Source: Phytophthora colocasiae (taxonomy: Eukaryota; Oomycota; Peronosporomycetes; Peronosporales; Peronosporaceae). Taken from it: a DNA stretch of 64,000 bases. Location of the stretch: positions 186,001-250,000 of the forward strand of contig JAGKQI010000024.1 in the NCBI GenBank assembly GCA_018806915.1. Reading direction: 5' to 3'. Positions within the stretch are counted from its first letter, which is position 1. Every line of letters begins with the position of its first letter. The notes beneath the pieces are model-generated. The model was not told the DNA's origin and searched no databases. It worked only from the letters and a program-made list of their open reading frames with translations. The position numbers and the translations under genes were made by a program. Below are positions 36,067 through 45,765 of this stretch, one piece after another.

Positions 36067-38902
36067 CGTGCTGTACGCCCTTGTCCTTCGGAAGCTCCGA
36101 AGGAATCTCGTCCGGGAGTACATCCTTGTACTCCCGCAGAACTTCGTAGTAGGGACTCGACCTCAACGAGTCCCAACTCTGCTCTTCGAAGCACTGCTTC
36201 TTAGTCTTTGCACTGAGGGAGTCATCACCCTCAGTGATCCCATCGACGACGAGCTGCTTCAGTTCTTCGGCCTCGCGCTCCACTCTCTCGATATCCGAGA
36301 GAATGCAAATTTGTTCGATGCGTCCATCGTACAAGTCCCGCGCGAAGCGCTTCCAACTCATCGTTGGAAGTGCGGTCAACGCCGACGCACTCGTCGGCGG
36401 ATTCTCCAACCGCATCCTCTGGTACTGTAACCCAGTACCAGTACGTGTCAAGACGTTCAACGTCTCGACACTCGGTGTCTGCACTGCAGATACACCCGTC
36501 TCAGTCCCGGACTGAGACTCGCGCAGCTCCCTGAGCTTGCGCCGCGAAGGTCTACCGTGGAGCCCGGCTCCAGGTGCTCCACGTCCAAGGCATCGCACCT
36601 TGGACGGGACGTTATCGCAATCGACAGCGGATTCCTTCCGCTGACTCGCACTATCAAGCCCGGCTTGAGTGCCGCTCATCGCGTGCAGCGCTGCTGCACG
36701 TGAGCACGCAGGTTGTTCGGGTGCTGGGCGTTTGCAACCGCCAGCACCTCCTGCCGCGCAGTCGGTTCCCTGAACCGCTGCGCCTCCATCCGCTCCCGGA
36801 GCGGATGAAGCAACCGCATCGTCGACTCCCGGAGTCGACGTGCTCTCGCTAGCTTCCTGCGCTAGCGAGTGTTCGCTTGTACAATCGTCAGCTCCCAGAG
36901 CTGACGCACGATCGCTAGTTCCCGGAACTAGCAGCGAACGTTCGCTTGTACACGCATCATCAGCTCCCGGAGCTGATGCACGATCGCTAGTTCCCAGAAC
37001 TAGCAGCGACGCGCCAGTGGCGTCAGCTCCCAGAGCTGACGCACGCCTTTCGGTTCCCCGAATATTATTTGCTTCGTCAACTCCCAGAGTTGACGCGACG
37101 TCGTCGGCGCGACCCTTGGAGGCTTGAAGTACCTCCAAGGATACCGGTAATACCGGTATAATACCTTCTCTCAGGTGAATCGCATTCACCTGACCATCAC
37201 TCATGTGACAAACATCATTCAGATGTTTACGCGTCAGGTGATTCACATTCACCTGACCATCACTCATATGACTGCGACCCTTCGGCTCAGATTTCTGAGT
37301 CGACACACATTTTCTCACAACGACTCCCGGAGTCGTTGATGGTCGCCGGCGGCGATCGGAGGCAGCGGCGGCCGCTGCTGCCTCAACTGGGGATCCACAT
37401 GCACCGGCCGGTGCATGTGCAGCACTGACAGGGCCATCGCTCTCTGTCGCGCATGTGTTGTTGAAGCGTACGAGCGTACGCTTCTCCCAGTTGATCACCG
37501 GGTCATGCCGTGCAAGCCACGGCATGCCTAATACCAAGTCGAACTTATCGTCTAGATCCAAGACGATAAGATCTTCTACAAACGTCCTTCGTTTGTAAGA
37601 GAAGCGCACACGGACTACGCGCTTCTCAGTCCTCACGGTGGCTCCTGTTGCCAACCGCACCTCCAACACGCCGCGAGGCGTGTCGGCCTCTTCGAAGTCA
37701 AGCCTTCGAAGACTTCCCTGTCGAACAAAGTTGTTCGACGCGCCCGAGTCCACTAGGGCACGAAGAGAGTTCACTCTCTTCGACATCACGTTCAGGATGA
37801 CAAGGTTTGGCTTGTCATCTTGCAGCTTACAGCGAGAAACTTTCTCGCTGGGGGCAGCAGTCCTCATCGTCGCGTGTCCACGCTCGACACGCGAGACTGC
37901 ATCACCAGTAGGACGCCCCGCGCCTACTGGTCGCTTGGCGTTTTTGAACGCCCTGCCCGCTGTGCACTCGCGTGCATAGTGACCGATGTTACTACACTTG
38001 TAACATCGAACCTTGCTGTTCCTACGCTGCTGTTGACCAGCAGTCGTAGCACTCGAGAGGTCCATAGGTTCCGGACCTCCCGTCTTCACAACAGGACGCG
38101 CCGGCTTCGGCGCGTTCGCATGGAGTTTAGCTTGACGCCGGCTAAACTCCTCTTGCATTGCAAGGCTGATCGCCTCTTCGAGAGTATTCGGATACTCTCG
38201 GAAGAGATACGTCTTGACGGGACCATCTCTTAGTCCCTTCATGAACGTGACGACCTTGGTCGCCTCGTCGATTGGGTTCGCCACTATGTTCGATACCAAG
38301 TATCGAGCACGCTGGGCAAAGGTGTGAACGCCCTGCTGCAGATCGAGAGCGGAGTTTCTCGATCTGAACTCGTTCTTCGGGGGCTCAAACGCAAGATTGA
38401 GTTCCTCCTTGAACACATCGTACGTGCTGAAGCACGTAGCATCCGAGAGTCGGCGCCCATAGGCCCAACTCCTCGCACGTCCGCCAAGACATGACATGGC
38501 GAACGCGACCTTCGACATCGGATCGACGATACGTCGAGCCGCAACGGCTGTGTCGAGTTCGACAAGCCACCGAAGGAGGGTCTCGTCCTCCTTCCCCGTG
38601 TAGGTACTCACGTGGAGTTTCAACGACTCCACGCGTGGCTTAGGGGAAGCCACCGAGGCAGCAACATCTCGTTGCTCCTTAACAATGTACCCCAGAGCAA
38701 CACCGTGTTGCTCTGTCGGCGATAGCGTACGAAGCATCGTAGCTACCGCTGCCTCTCCAATGACTCGCGAGAGTCTTTGGAGAGCCTCCCACTCTGGATC
38801 AGACAGGTGGGCGCAGTCCGTGCGCGTCACGGACATTTGAGGGGTCCCAGCGGATCCCTCATCCATTGGGGAGTTCTCTACCCCGCGTTCGTATGACTCC
38901 AT
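36063..38902 (-). pseudogene. family C gag-protease-RT leader, cut by B1
   Basis: A single open frame from ATG 38902 (MESYERGVENSPMDEGSAG) to the B1 junction, about 946 codons, with gag and pol fused and no frameshift, unlike A and B. A capsid-like domain is at about residues 90-270, one zinc knuckle CYKCSNIGHYAREC near residue 297, and protease ALVDSGASNNF near residue 379 with LGMPWLARHDP. A low-complexity region follows (about residues 540-760) with repeated GTSDRASALGADD-type units, then the RT leader to GVQHE. At the junction it reads into the B1 LTR (VVKRTKIF). Almost every 35 nt there is a perfect hairpin with 7-10-bp arms, for example 37720-37739, 37761-37782, 37796-37819, 37830-37850. 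No internal stop despite that. Confidence 0.88.
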
Positions 38903-38932
38903 ACGAACGAACAGCAGTCGGTCGTGGGACGG

Positions 38933-38951
38933 ACTACAAAGTGCTACCAGG
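38933..38951 (-). other. family C primer-binding site (right)
   Basis: TGGTAGCACTTTGTAGTC on the minus strand next to the LTR, identical to the site beside the left LTR; complementary to a TGCTACCA tRNA end. Confidence 0.5.
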
Positions 38952-39412
38952 TGTAATGGGTCTACCTAGACCTATTAGATGGCGTACACGTGCGCTTACG
39001 TGTATGAGGAAGCGTGCAATTAGAATAGACTTAATTTAAGTATACTTATTTAAATAAGTATAATTAAATCAAATATAACTAAATTAAACTGCAAAAATAC
39101 CGTAAAATGAGAACTGTTATTGAATTTGGCATAAGCCAATTATGGACCTCCTAAAACTGTTTGTTATCTATTTCTAAAGGGTCTGCCAACGTGTGGTTGG
39201 CAGAAACTCTGCTCAGTGATTGGTAGAAATCCGTTACTTTCTACCAATAATATGCACAAATGCACACGAACCATCCAATAATGTGGTTCGCCCATGTATC
39301 CTTTGGTGTGTACAGCACACCAAGGTCTGAGGCCCATTTCCAACCTCTAACAGTTATCCTAACTGTTAGAGTTACAAGTGGTACAACCACTTGTACGTGT
39401 AACCCCGTTACA
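38952..39412 (-). repeat. family C LTR (right, 5' LTR)
   Basis: 461 bp, TGTAATGG...CGTTACA on the + strand, with the same hairpin chain as the left LTR. It abuts family D integrase sequence at 39413, giving a chimeric minus-strand reading (HAVSSV into LTR). Confidence 0.9.
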
Positions 39413-42129
39413 AAGACACTCGACACTGCATGTGTAGGTAGGTTCTTAGCGTTTAATAAAACTTGGTCACCGACCTTAAATTCCCATACATTGCTTCTAC
39501 CGTTTGCATCAGCTTGTTCCTTCTGAACGTCTTGGCTTTCAGCCATCGCGTCACGCACACGGCGCAATACGCTCAATCTCACCGAGAGGAAGTCATCGAC
39601 TTGTTTACGCACAGCAGAAGGGCTGATATCAGCAAGCTCGGAGTCGAGCGACGGCACAGCCTCTCCCCCACTGAGCCCGAGGCCACCGCGTGGCGGAGTG
39701 AGCGGGACGCGCGGATGCGCAAGGCCGTTCACGTAGAACGGGGTGAAGCCTGTTGAGGCATGCACCGCATTGTTCATTGAGAACTCAACGAGAGGGAGCA
39801 TTGCGCTCCAACGCTTCGGCGTTTCAGCGCATACGCTGCGGAGGATGTCCTCCAGGAAGCGGTTCACGCGTTCAGTCTGACCGTCGGTCTGCGGATGGTC
39901 CGCCGTGGACATGTCCAGTCGAGTGCGAAGCACCTTGAAGACGGACGTCCAGAAGTGACCTGTGAAACGGGGATCTCGATCCGAGACAATGGTCTCTGGC
40001 AGCACAGCCCATGCTGGCGGAAGACCCGATCGATAAAGATCGTCGCTGTACCAGCGCCATCGACGGTGTCCGGCACAGCCGCTAGGTGAGCCATCTTGCT
40101 CAGACTGTCAACAAAGACCACAACGCCCGTGTTGTCTGCCGAATCGTTCGGCAGGCCAAACACAAAGTCCATACTCATGGACTGCCAACACCCAGAGGGT
40201 ACAGGCAAGCTCGCCAAAGGCGCTGCCGCGTGCGGTGAGGGTTTAACCCGCTGACACGTCTCGCACGTGCGCACGTATGTGCTGACCCACTTGTACATCT
40301 TCGGCCACCAGTACATGGAGCTCACCGAGCCGTAGGTCTTCTCGCGACCGAGGTGGCCGCTTGTGGGCGTGTCGTGGGCCTCATAGAGGATACGATACTT
40401 CAGGTCCTCATCGTGAGGAACCACCACACGTGGTGGGTCATCCTGACCCGTGCTGTAGTACAGCAGACCGCCGTCCAGGCTATAGCGTTGGAGTCTCGCC
40501 TTTAGCGTCGTGACAGAGTCACCTTCGAGTCCTTAAACTCATCGCTCCCTAGAGCTTGAAGCAGCGCGACACAAGAGTCGTCCTGAGCGTACGCTGCTCG
40601 AACCATGTCCGTCACGGACGACGTCACCGAGGTGACATGAGATAACTCATAGTCCGGGCGACGTGATAACGCGTCAGCGAGGACGTTCTGCCTGCCAGGT
40701 GTACTTCACCTCGAAGTTATACTCCGCAAAGAAGGAGAGCCATCAGGCCATCCTCTGCGAGAGGTGAGGCGACTGCTTCGCTGTGCGTAGTGACGCATGA
40801 TCCGTGTAGATCACAAACGGCTTGGAGCCGAGCAGGTGAACCCTGAATTTGACGAGAGCGTACTTCATCGCAAGTAGCTCCTTGTCATGAACTGGATAGT
40901 TCTTCTCAGCTGCCTTGAGCTGCCGAGACTCAAACGCAATGACGCGTTCGCGCCCGTCGGCGTCCGCATGTAGCAAAGCACTGCCGATGGCAAAGTCCGA
41001 GGCGTCACAGACGACGATAAACGGACGATCGGGGTCTGGCAACGCCAGTATCGGTGCCTGAAGCAGGCTATCCTTGATACAAGTGAACGCACTCTCGTGC
41101 TCAGCACGCCATACCCATTCGGCATCCTTCTTAAGGAGATCCGTCAGTGGCCGAGCCAACTCAGCGTAGTTCTCGCTATACTTGTGCAAGTAGTTGGCCA
41201 AGCCCAGCCACTTACGCAAGTCCTTCTGGTTCAAGGGAACCGGCCAATCCACAATGGCCTTGACCTTTGCTGGATCAGCACGAAGGCCATGCTTCCCAAT
41301 GAAGCACCCTAGGAAAGGGATTTCTTCCGCGCCAAAGACGCACTTGTCTGCGTTGGCGTACAGTTTGTTCGTGCGCATGCACTCGAGCACAGCTCTCACG
41401 TGTTCCACGTGCACCTCGACGTCAGTCTTGCCGTGTTCGGCCTGACTGTGGACGAACACGTCGTCAAAGTACGTCTGTGCGAATGCCCGCAGGGGCCTGA
41501 ACAGCTGCGTCACTAGACGATTGAACGTTGCAGGCGCATTCGAGAGCCCTTGGGGCATGACGAGCCACTCCCAGAGCATACCGCTCGGAGTGCTCACCGC
41601 TGTACGCGGAATATCACTGGCTCGCATGAGCAGCTGATAGTAGCCATCGACTAAGTCGAGCGCACTATACATGGTGCAACCCACCATGCTGTTCTGAAGA
41701 ACATCCTTCCTAGGAATCGGCGTCTGCGCCGGAATCGTGGCAGCGTTGAGCTTGTTAAAAGCGTGAACGATACGCCACTTGCCATTCGGCTTTCTGACAC
41801 AGAACGTTGGCGCGGAGTGCGGAGACTTGCTCTCGCGCACGAGACCCGCCGCGTGCTTCGCACGGAAGAAGGCGTCAATGACGTCGCATTGCTCTTTAGG
41901 AAGAGGCCACCGTCGGTTCACACAGTATTTAGTTCCGGGAACTAAGTCAATCTCATGACGAACGCCTCGGTCAGGAGGCAGACCACTCGGTGGTTCCTTC
42001 GAGACAACGTCTCCATATTCCTTCAGCAAGGAGTAGAAGGGATCCGAGGGATTCTTGAGGATCTCCGATCCACTCCTGGCGTTCAACGCCTTCTTGACTT
42101 CGGCCAAGACGGACTCGTCAACAAGGGAC
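39413..42129 (-). pseudogene. D1 pol 3' half: RT, RNase H, integrase
   Basis: RT and RNase H are open from about 42125 to 40743: SPHSAPTFCVRKP, SALDLVDGYYQL, YFDD near 41465, CDASDFAIGSAL and YTDHASLRTA, so the gypsy RNase H is intact. A TGA at 40745-40743 replaces the expected Arg in RMARWLSFFAEY (likely CGA to TGA). A frameshift near 40700 follows. Integrase 40427-39864 has CETCQRVKP, SMDFVFGLPND and VFVDSLSKMAHL; a frameshift near 40005 leads to VSDRDPRF, NHPQ-type and TERVNRF motifs, ending at NLPTHAVSSV where the family C LTR starts. The integrase tail is missing. This half belongs with the gag and protease half at 55966-58303. Confidence 0.88.
42126..42129. repeat. target-site duplication of B2 (left)
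   Basis: GGAC directly before the LTR, repeated at 55962-55965. D2 has a single GGGAC at the corresponding, unoccupied position. Confidence 0.85.
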
Positions 42130-43412
42130 TGTGGTGAAGCGGACGAAAAAAATTTTTCCCGGAGAGGCGATGTCAGCCACGAACCCGAATAGAGTCGGAA
42201 CGAGCGACAAGGGGGACCTGTGATCGCCAGATCTGGGTCGAATCAGATGAAGGTACGATGGGTCCCGCCGGGAACAGGCAACGGAGACACCGGCGAAGAA
42301 GCAGGTGGAGCGGTGTTCGTGGGTGATCCGAATCCTGCCGTGGTGTTCGTGGGTGATCCGAATCCTGCCGGAGGAAGAATGGGGAAATCAAGGATGTTCT
42401 CGCGCGATCAACAATGACGGGGCCCCAAGCGGGCATGATCAGCTTACCCTGGCGCCCCGAAGCCTCTAACAGCACGATCCAACTTCCCCGGGCGGCGACG
42501 AAGCGAGATCACGCAAGATCGCGCAATGATCCTCTCCCGTATAAGTACGAGATCAGCTCCGGATCAAGGTCAACCCCAGGCGCGACGCAGACTCTTCTTG
42601 TGGCCTGATCCGGATTCTTTGAAGGATCACCAAGCGGGATCAGGCAGCGATCAAGCTTCGGTTAAGTACGGAATCGGCTCAAGATCAGGGTTAGGGGAAT
42701 CAAGCTAGGGATCAGCTCTGTAGCCAGTGTCGTGTGATCGTAGGATAGTAAATCAGGATGGGATTAGTAGGCATAGGAATAACCATAAACAGACTCGAAT
42801 TTGCCCTGAACCACTCAAGTGTCTTCGCTACGCCTGGAACCGGGAACTACATTGGCCCTACAAGCGTCAGGAAGGTAAGGATACGTGACCTAGTATAGCG
42901 GTTAAGTCTGGATAATATATTGGCCAGCTTTGCCCTATCTAGTGAACTATCCTTTAAGTGTATACATCGGATCGGAAGGAATTGGTTGTTTAGCCTAAGG
43001 ATCCAGTCGAATCTCGCCCCCTCAAGACCCCCGCTATCGGAAGCGGAAAACAACGAAAGGAAGGGACTGAATCCCGAATATTGGACTATTGGAAGACCTG
43101 GATCAAGAACCAGGCACCCGGATCAAGGCTCGAGAACTCGCCTACGACCGGGATCAAGTACCCCGAGGTGGAGTGAAGAACTTCCACGCCGCCTCAAACC
43201 CCTGCGTCACCCAAGACCTTCTTCTCGTCCCAAGACATCTTCAGAAGTTACCTGGAAGAGCGTAACCCGCCTACCGACGGGTACACAAGGTGAACACTAC
43301 ACGCAACAAGATCACGGATCATCGGGGGACCCCCTCCGTTAGTCGGTGTCTGGGCGCAAGTGGCGATCGCGATCGACCTCAACCAGATTTTGGCCAGATC
43401 CGCTCCACCACA
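42130..43412 (+). repeat. family B LTR (B2, 5' LTR)
   Basis: TGTGGTGAAGCGG...CGCTCCACCACA. The 30-bp duplication lies at about 42310-42370. GTATAAG near 42538 is a candidate TATA element, putting about 0.4 kb in U3. It contains one copy of the 23-bp unit (GATCAAGCTTCGG...). The bases after the LTR read ATGGATCTTCTGG, with TGG one base in, the expected form of a primer-binding site. No gene inside. Confidence 0.9.
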
Positions 43413-43522
43413 ATGGATCTTCTGGTGACTTCGGATATCACCGTGAGTCCCAAGAAGATGTCAAGATTAAAGAAGAACAAGGGGAAGAAGTGCCTACGAA
43501 GGTTGGATCGACGGAGGCACCG

Positions 43523-45724
43523 ATGAAAACAGAAAGATCCACAGATCAGCAGACTTCTGGGAGGATCTCTACTGACAGGCACGAGGCAGACCTGGATCGC
43601 AATCCAGATCTCGAAGAAAAACCTCGAATTCCTCCCAAGGCCCCGTCGAGGGCCATTGCGGATCTCGATGAGAATCGAGATCCGCACACGAGCGATAAGG
43701 AATCAGCAAAGCTGAAACCTAATCTGCTCACCAAGACCACTGGTGCCTCAAGATCGACCAAGAAAAAGAAGATCAAGAGCACCCGGACGAAATTGAAGGC
43801 TCCAGACTCAGAGCCAGAGGATGTGATCAACCCAGGATCAACGATCACCAAGGACGCGATCGAGCAGGCCTACTACAGGAAGAGGCTAAGCGAGACCTTG
43901 CTTAACGATCCCGTTCTTACGATCATACAAGTCCGCCAGATCGGTAACCTCACCGCCCCAGTGTCGAAACCCCGGACTAGCTCGGACCGCCTGAACGCGG
44001 TGAAGATTCTACTTGATCTGCTCCAAGAGGCTGGTTTAGTGGCTGGAGAATTCGACCCGAACTCTCTATTTGATCTGGAACTGGAAGCGATTCAATCTGC
44101 GACCCATGACCTATTCGACTCCCTCAAGATCTTGGTCGGCGAGCGCCCACTGACGCCCGACCCAGGCTATCAGACTGGGTCGTCATGCTACGCGTCAGCG
44201 ACCTCGGAACCAGACTCAGATATCCCGAGAAGGCTGCAACGCATGTCGTTGGGGCCCTCCGGCGCCAAGTTCCTGAAATCGCGTATGAAGAAACAGGATG
44301 CACGATCGGTGGCTGCGAAGCTGGAGGTCAAGATGCCCGATCAGCAAGAAAATCGCCGGATCCGGACGGACCAGACCGCGCCGACGACTAACTCCACTGG
44401 ATCGAGCAACAAGTTGGACGACTACTTTCAAATGGCGATGGATCGTTTCTTGAAAGAACGGAATCTCGCGACACCCCGATCGCCGATCAAAGGGGAGTTA
44501 GATGTTGAAATGGAGTCCGTCACGGCCTCGGATCCGGATGCATGGGAATACGATCCGGACGATCTGGGCATACCAAGTTCCGGGGGACAGATGTCGAGCC
44601 GAGCAGCGATCGCATCCGCGGCGATCGGTCAAGGAGGATCGTCGATGATCCAGCGGGTCCGGATCTCAGCGATCTCGGATCTGAAAGATTTTGCGGGTAA
44701 AGATCTGGACGAAGATCGCGCTCGGGCCTGGATCAGTAAAGTCAAGTCGGCGTTCCAACGCGATCAGGCTACGGAAGAAGAGAAATGCCTCACGTTTGCA
44801 GATCTGATGGTGGGACCGGCAAAGAACTGGTACAGGCAGCTCAGTCGAACGACGAAAACCAAGTGGGCGGATCTGTTGGACAGTTTCCAGACCCAATATT
44901 GTGGGTTGGGTATGTCGGTCGCGTGGCAATACTATCACGCTCGCAAGCGATCGGAAGAAACCCCTCTCGATTATCTCTACCGGCTCAACGTGGCGGCTTT
45001 ACGTGCTAGACTGAAGATCAAGGACGGGAGCCCTAAGGCCCGCCGAGAACATGTGGACCACTATATCGAGACATTGGGAGATCCGGAGTTAGCTGATCGG
45101 CTGACCCTACTCCGGCTGAATGACGTCGATGAACTTGAGGAGGTACTTCGTGCCCGGGAACGGGCGAAAAGCAGACAGCGTAAATCTGCGTTCGGATCGA
45201 AGTACAGACAAAAGGCACCGGCCAGTGCCCCGGCGGCACCCACCCGAGCGGTGGTACGGGCGATCCAAACCCAAGATCCGAGCTCGGAATCAGAGGAAAT
45301 ATCCGGATCGGACGGATCCGATTCTGAAGGCGATCTCCGGAGGATATATCTTGCCGCGTCAGAGGACAAGCAGATCGGCACTGGGGGCGTTCCCCACCAA
45401 CAGGATCAGTCGCGATCGCAGGTGAACGCGCAAGATCGAGGCCGGATCGCGGATCGCAGGGGTACGTCAGACCAAGGTCGCTGTTCACACTGTGGATCGC
45501 GGAAGCATACGGATCTGGACTGCTGGAGACGTCTAACCTGTGAAAAGTGCGGAAAGAGGGGCCACCCAACGGATCGCTGTCTATATACATGCCGTGGTTG
45601 TGGGGAGATCCATGAAGCTGGAGAATGCCCCATGGAAGAATTCTACAACCAGATCCGCAAGTGGTACGATCCGACCCGACATGCCGGACTGTTTCCCGAG
45701 AAGGTGGAAAAGATGTTAAACTAG
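43523..45724 (+). CDS. family B Gag, intact (733 aa)
   Basis: The structural protein forming the particle that packages element RNA. ATG 43523 is the first ATG of the open frame; the frame is open further upstream into the LTR, where only GTG is available. The N-terminal third is Lys/Arg/Asp/Ser-rich without a recognised domain. The capsid-type domain lies at about residues 375-560 (ISDLKDFAGKDLDEDRARAW, GPAKNWYRQL, ETPLDYLYRLN, RARERAKSRQRKS). An acidic SSESEEISGSDGSDSEGD stretch follows, then zinc knuckles CSHCGSRKHTDLDC and CEKCGKRGHPTDRC (both CX2CX4HX4C) and CRGCGEIHEAGEC (residues about 653-700). The last codons TTA AAC TAG overlap the slip heptamer GTTAAAC. Pol follows in the -1 frame with about 100 nt of overlap. 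Confidence 0.88.
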   Translation: MKTERSTDQQTSGRISTDRHEADLDRNPDLEEKPRIPPKAPSRAIADLDENRDPHTSDKESAKLKPNLLTKTTGASRSTKKKKIKSTRTKLKAPDSEPEDVINPGSTITKDAIEQAYYRKRLSETLLNDPVLTIIQVRQIGNLTAPVSKPRTSSDRLNAVKILLDLLQEAGLVAGEFDPNSLFDLELEAIQSATHDLFDSLKILVGERPLTPDPGYQTGSSCYASATSEPDSDIPRRLQRMSLGPSGAKFLKSRMKKQDARSVAAKLEVKMPDQQENRRIRTDQTAPTTNSTGSSNKLDDYFQMAMDRFLKERNLATPRSPIKGELDVEMESVTASDPDAWEYDPDDLGIPSSGGQMSSRAAIASAAIGQGGSSMIQRVRISAISDLKDFAGKDLDEDRARAWISKVKSAFQRDQATEEEKCLTFADLMVGPAKNWYRQLSRTTKTKWADLLDSFQTQYCGLGMSVAWQYYHARKRSEETPLDYLYRLNVAALRARLKIKDGSPKARREHVDHYIETLGDPELADRLTLLRLNDVDELEEVLRARERAKSRQRKSAFGSKYRQKAPASAPAAPTRAVVRAIQTQDPSSESEEISGSDGSDSEGDLRRIYLAASEDKQIGTGGVPHQQDQSRSQVNAQDRGRIADRRGTSDQGRCSHCGSRKHTDLDCWRRLTCEKCGKRGHPTDRCLYTCRGCGEIHEAGECPMEEFYNQIRKWYDPTRHAGLFPEKVEKMLN

Positions 45725-45765
45725 GACGCTCGCCGGGTTGGAAACCGGTACGAGCCGAGCGTTCT
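45715..45765 (+). promoter_or_regulatory. putative -1 ribosomal frameshift signal, B2
   Basis: GTTAAAC (45715-45721) followed by TAG (45722-45724). Outer stem AGGACGCTCG (45723-45732) with CGAGCGTTCT (45756-45765), one G-U wobble. The inner hairpin uses CCGGGTT/AACCGG (45733-45748), and a 7-nt linker (45749-45755) follows. Reading -1 gives VKLGRSPGWKPVRAERSEY into protease, open without a stop. A and B1 have the same arrangement. Confidence 0.68.

Larger units (their letters stand above)
18261..39412 (-). mobile_element. family C Ty3/gypsy element, interrupted by B1
   Basis: The minus-strand element runs from a 5' LTR at the right (38952-39412) through gag, protease and the RT leader (38902-36063). 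It resumes left of the nested B1 element with RT, RNase H, integrase and chromodomain (22281-18863) and ends in the LTR at 18261-18720. The two halves join inside the RT leader (GVQHE to IDLVPGTKY), with ATCT duplicated on both sides of B1. There is no flanking target duplication for the C element itself: its left LTR runs into another family C gag start, and its right LTR abuts family D pol. Confidence 0.85.

Noticed and set aside
36063..38902. Regular short repeats suggesting a CRISPR-like array
   Set aside because: The repeats are hairpins with different sequences each time, not identical direct repeats with spacers, and they lie in coding sequence of a eukaryotic element.
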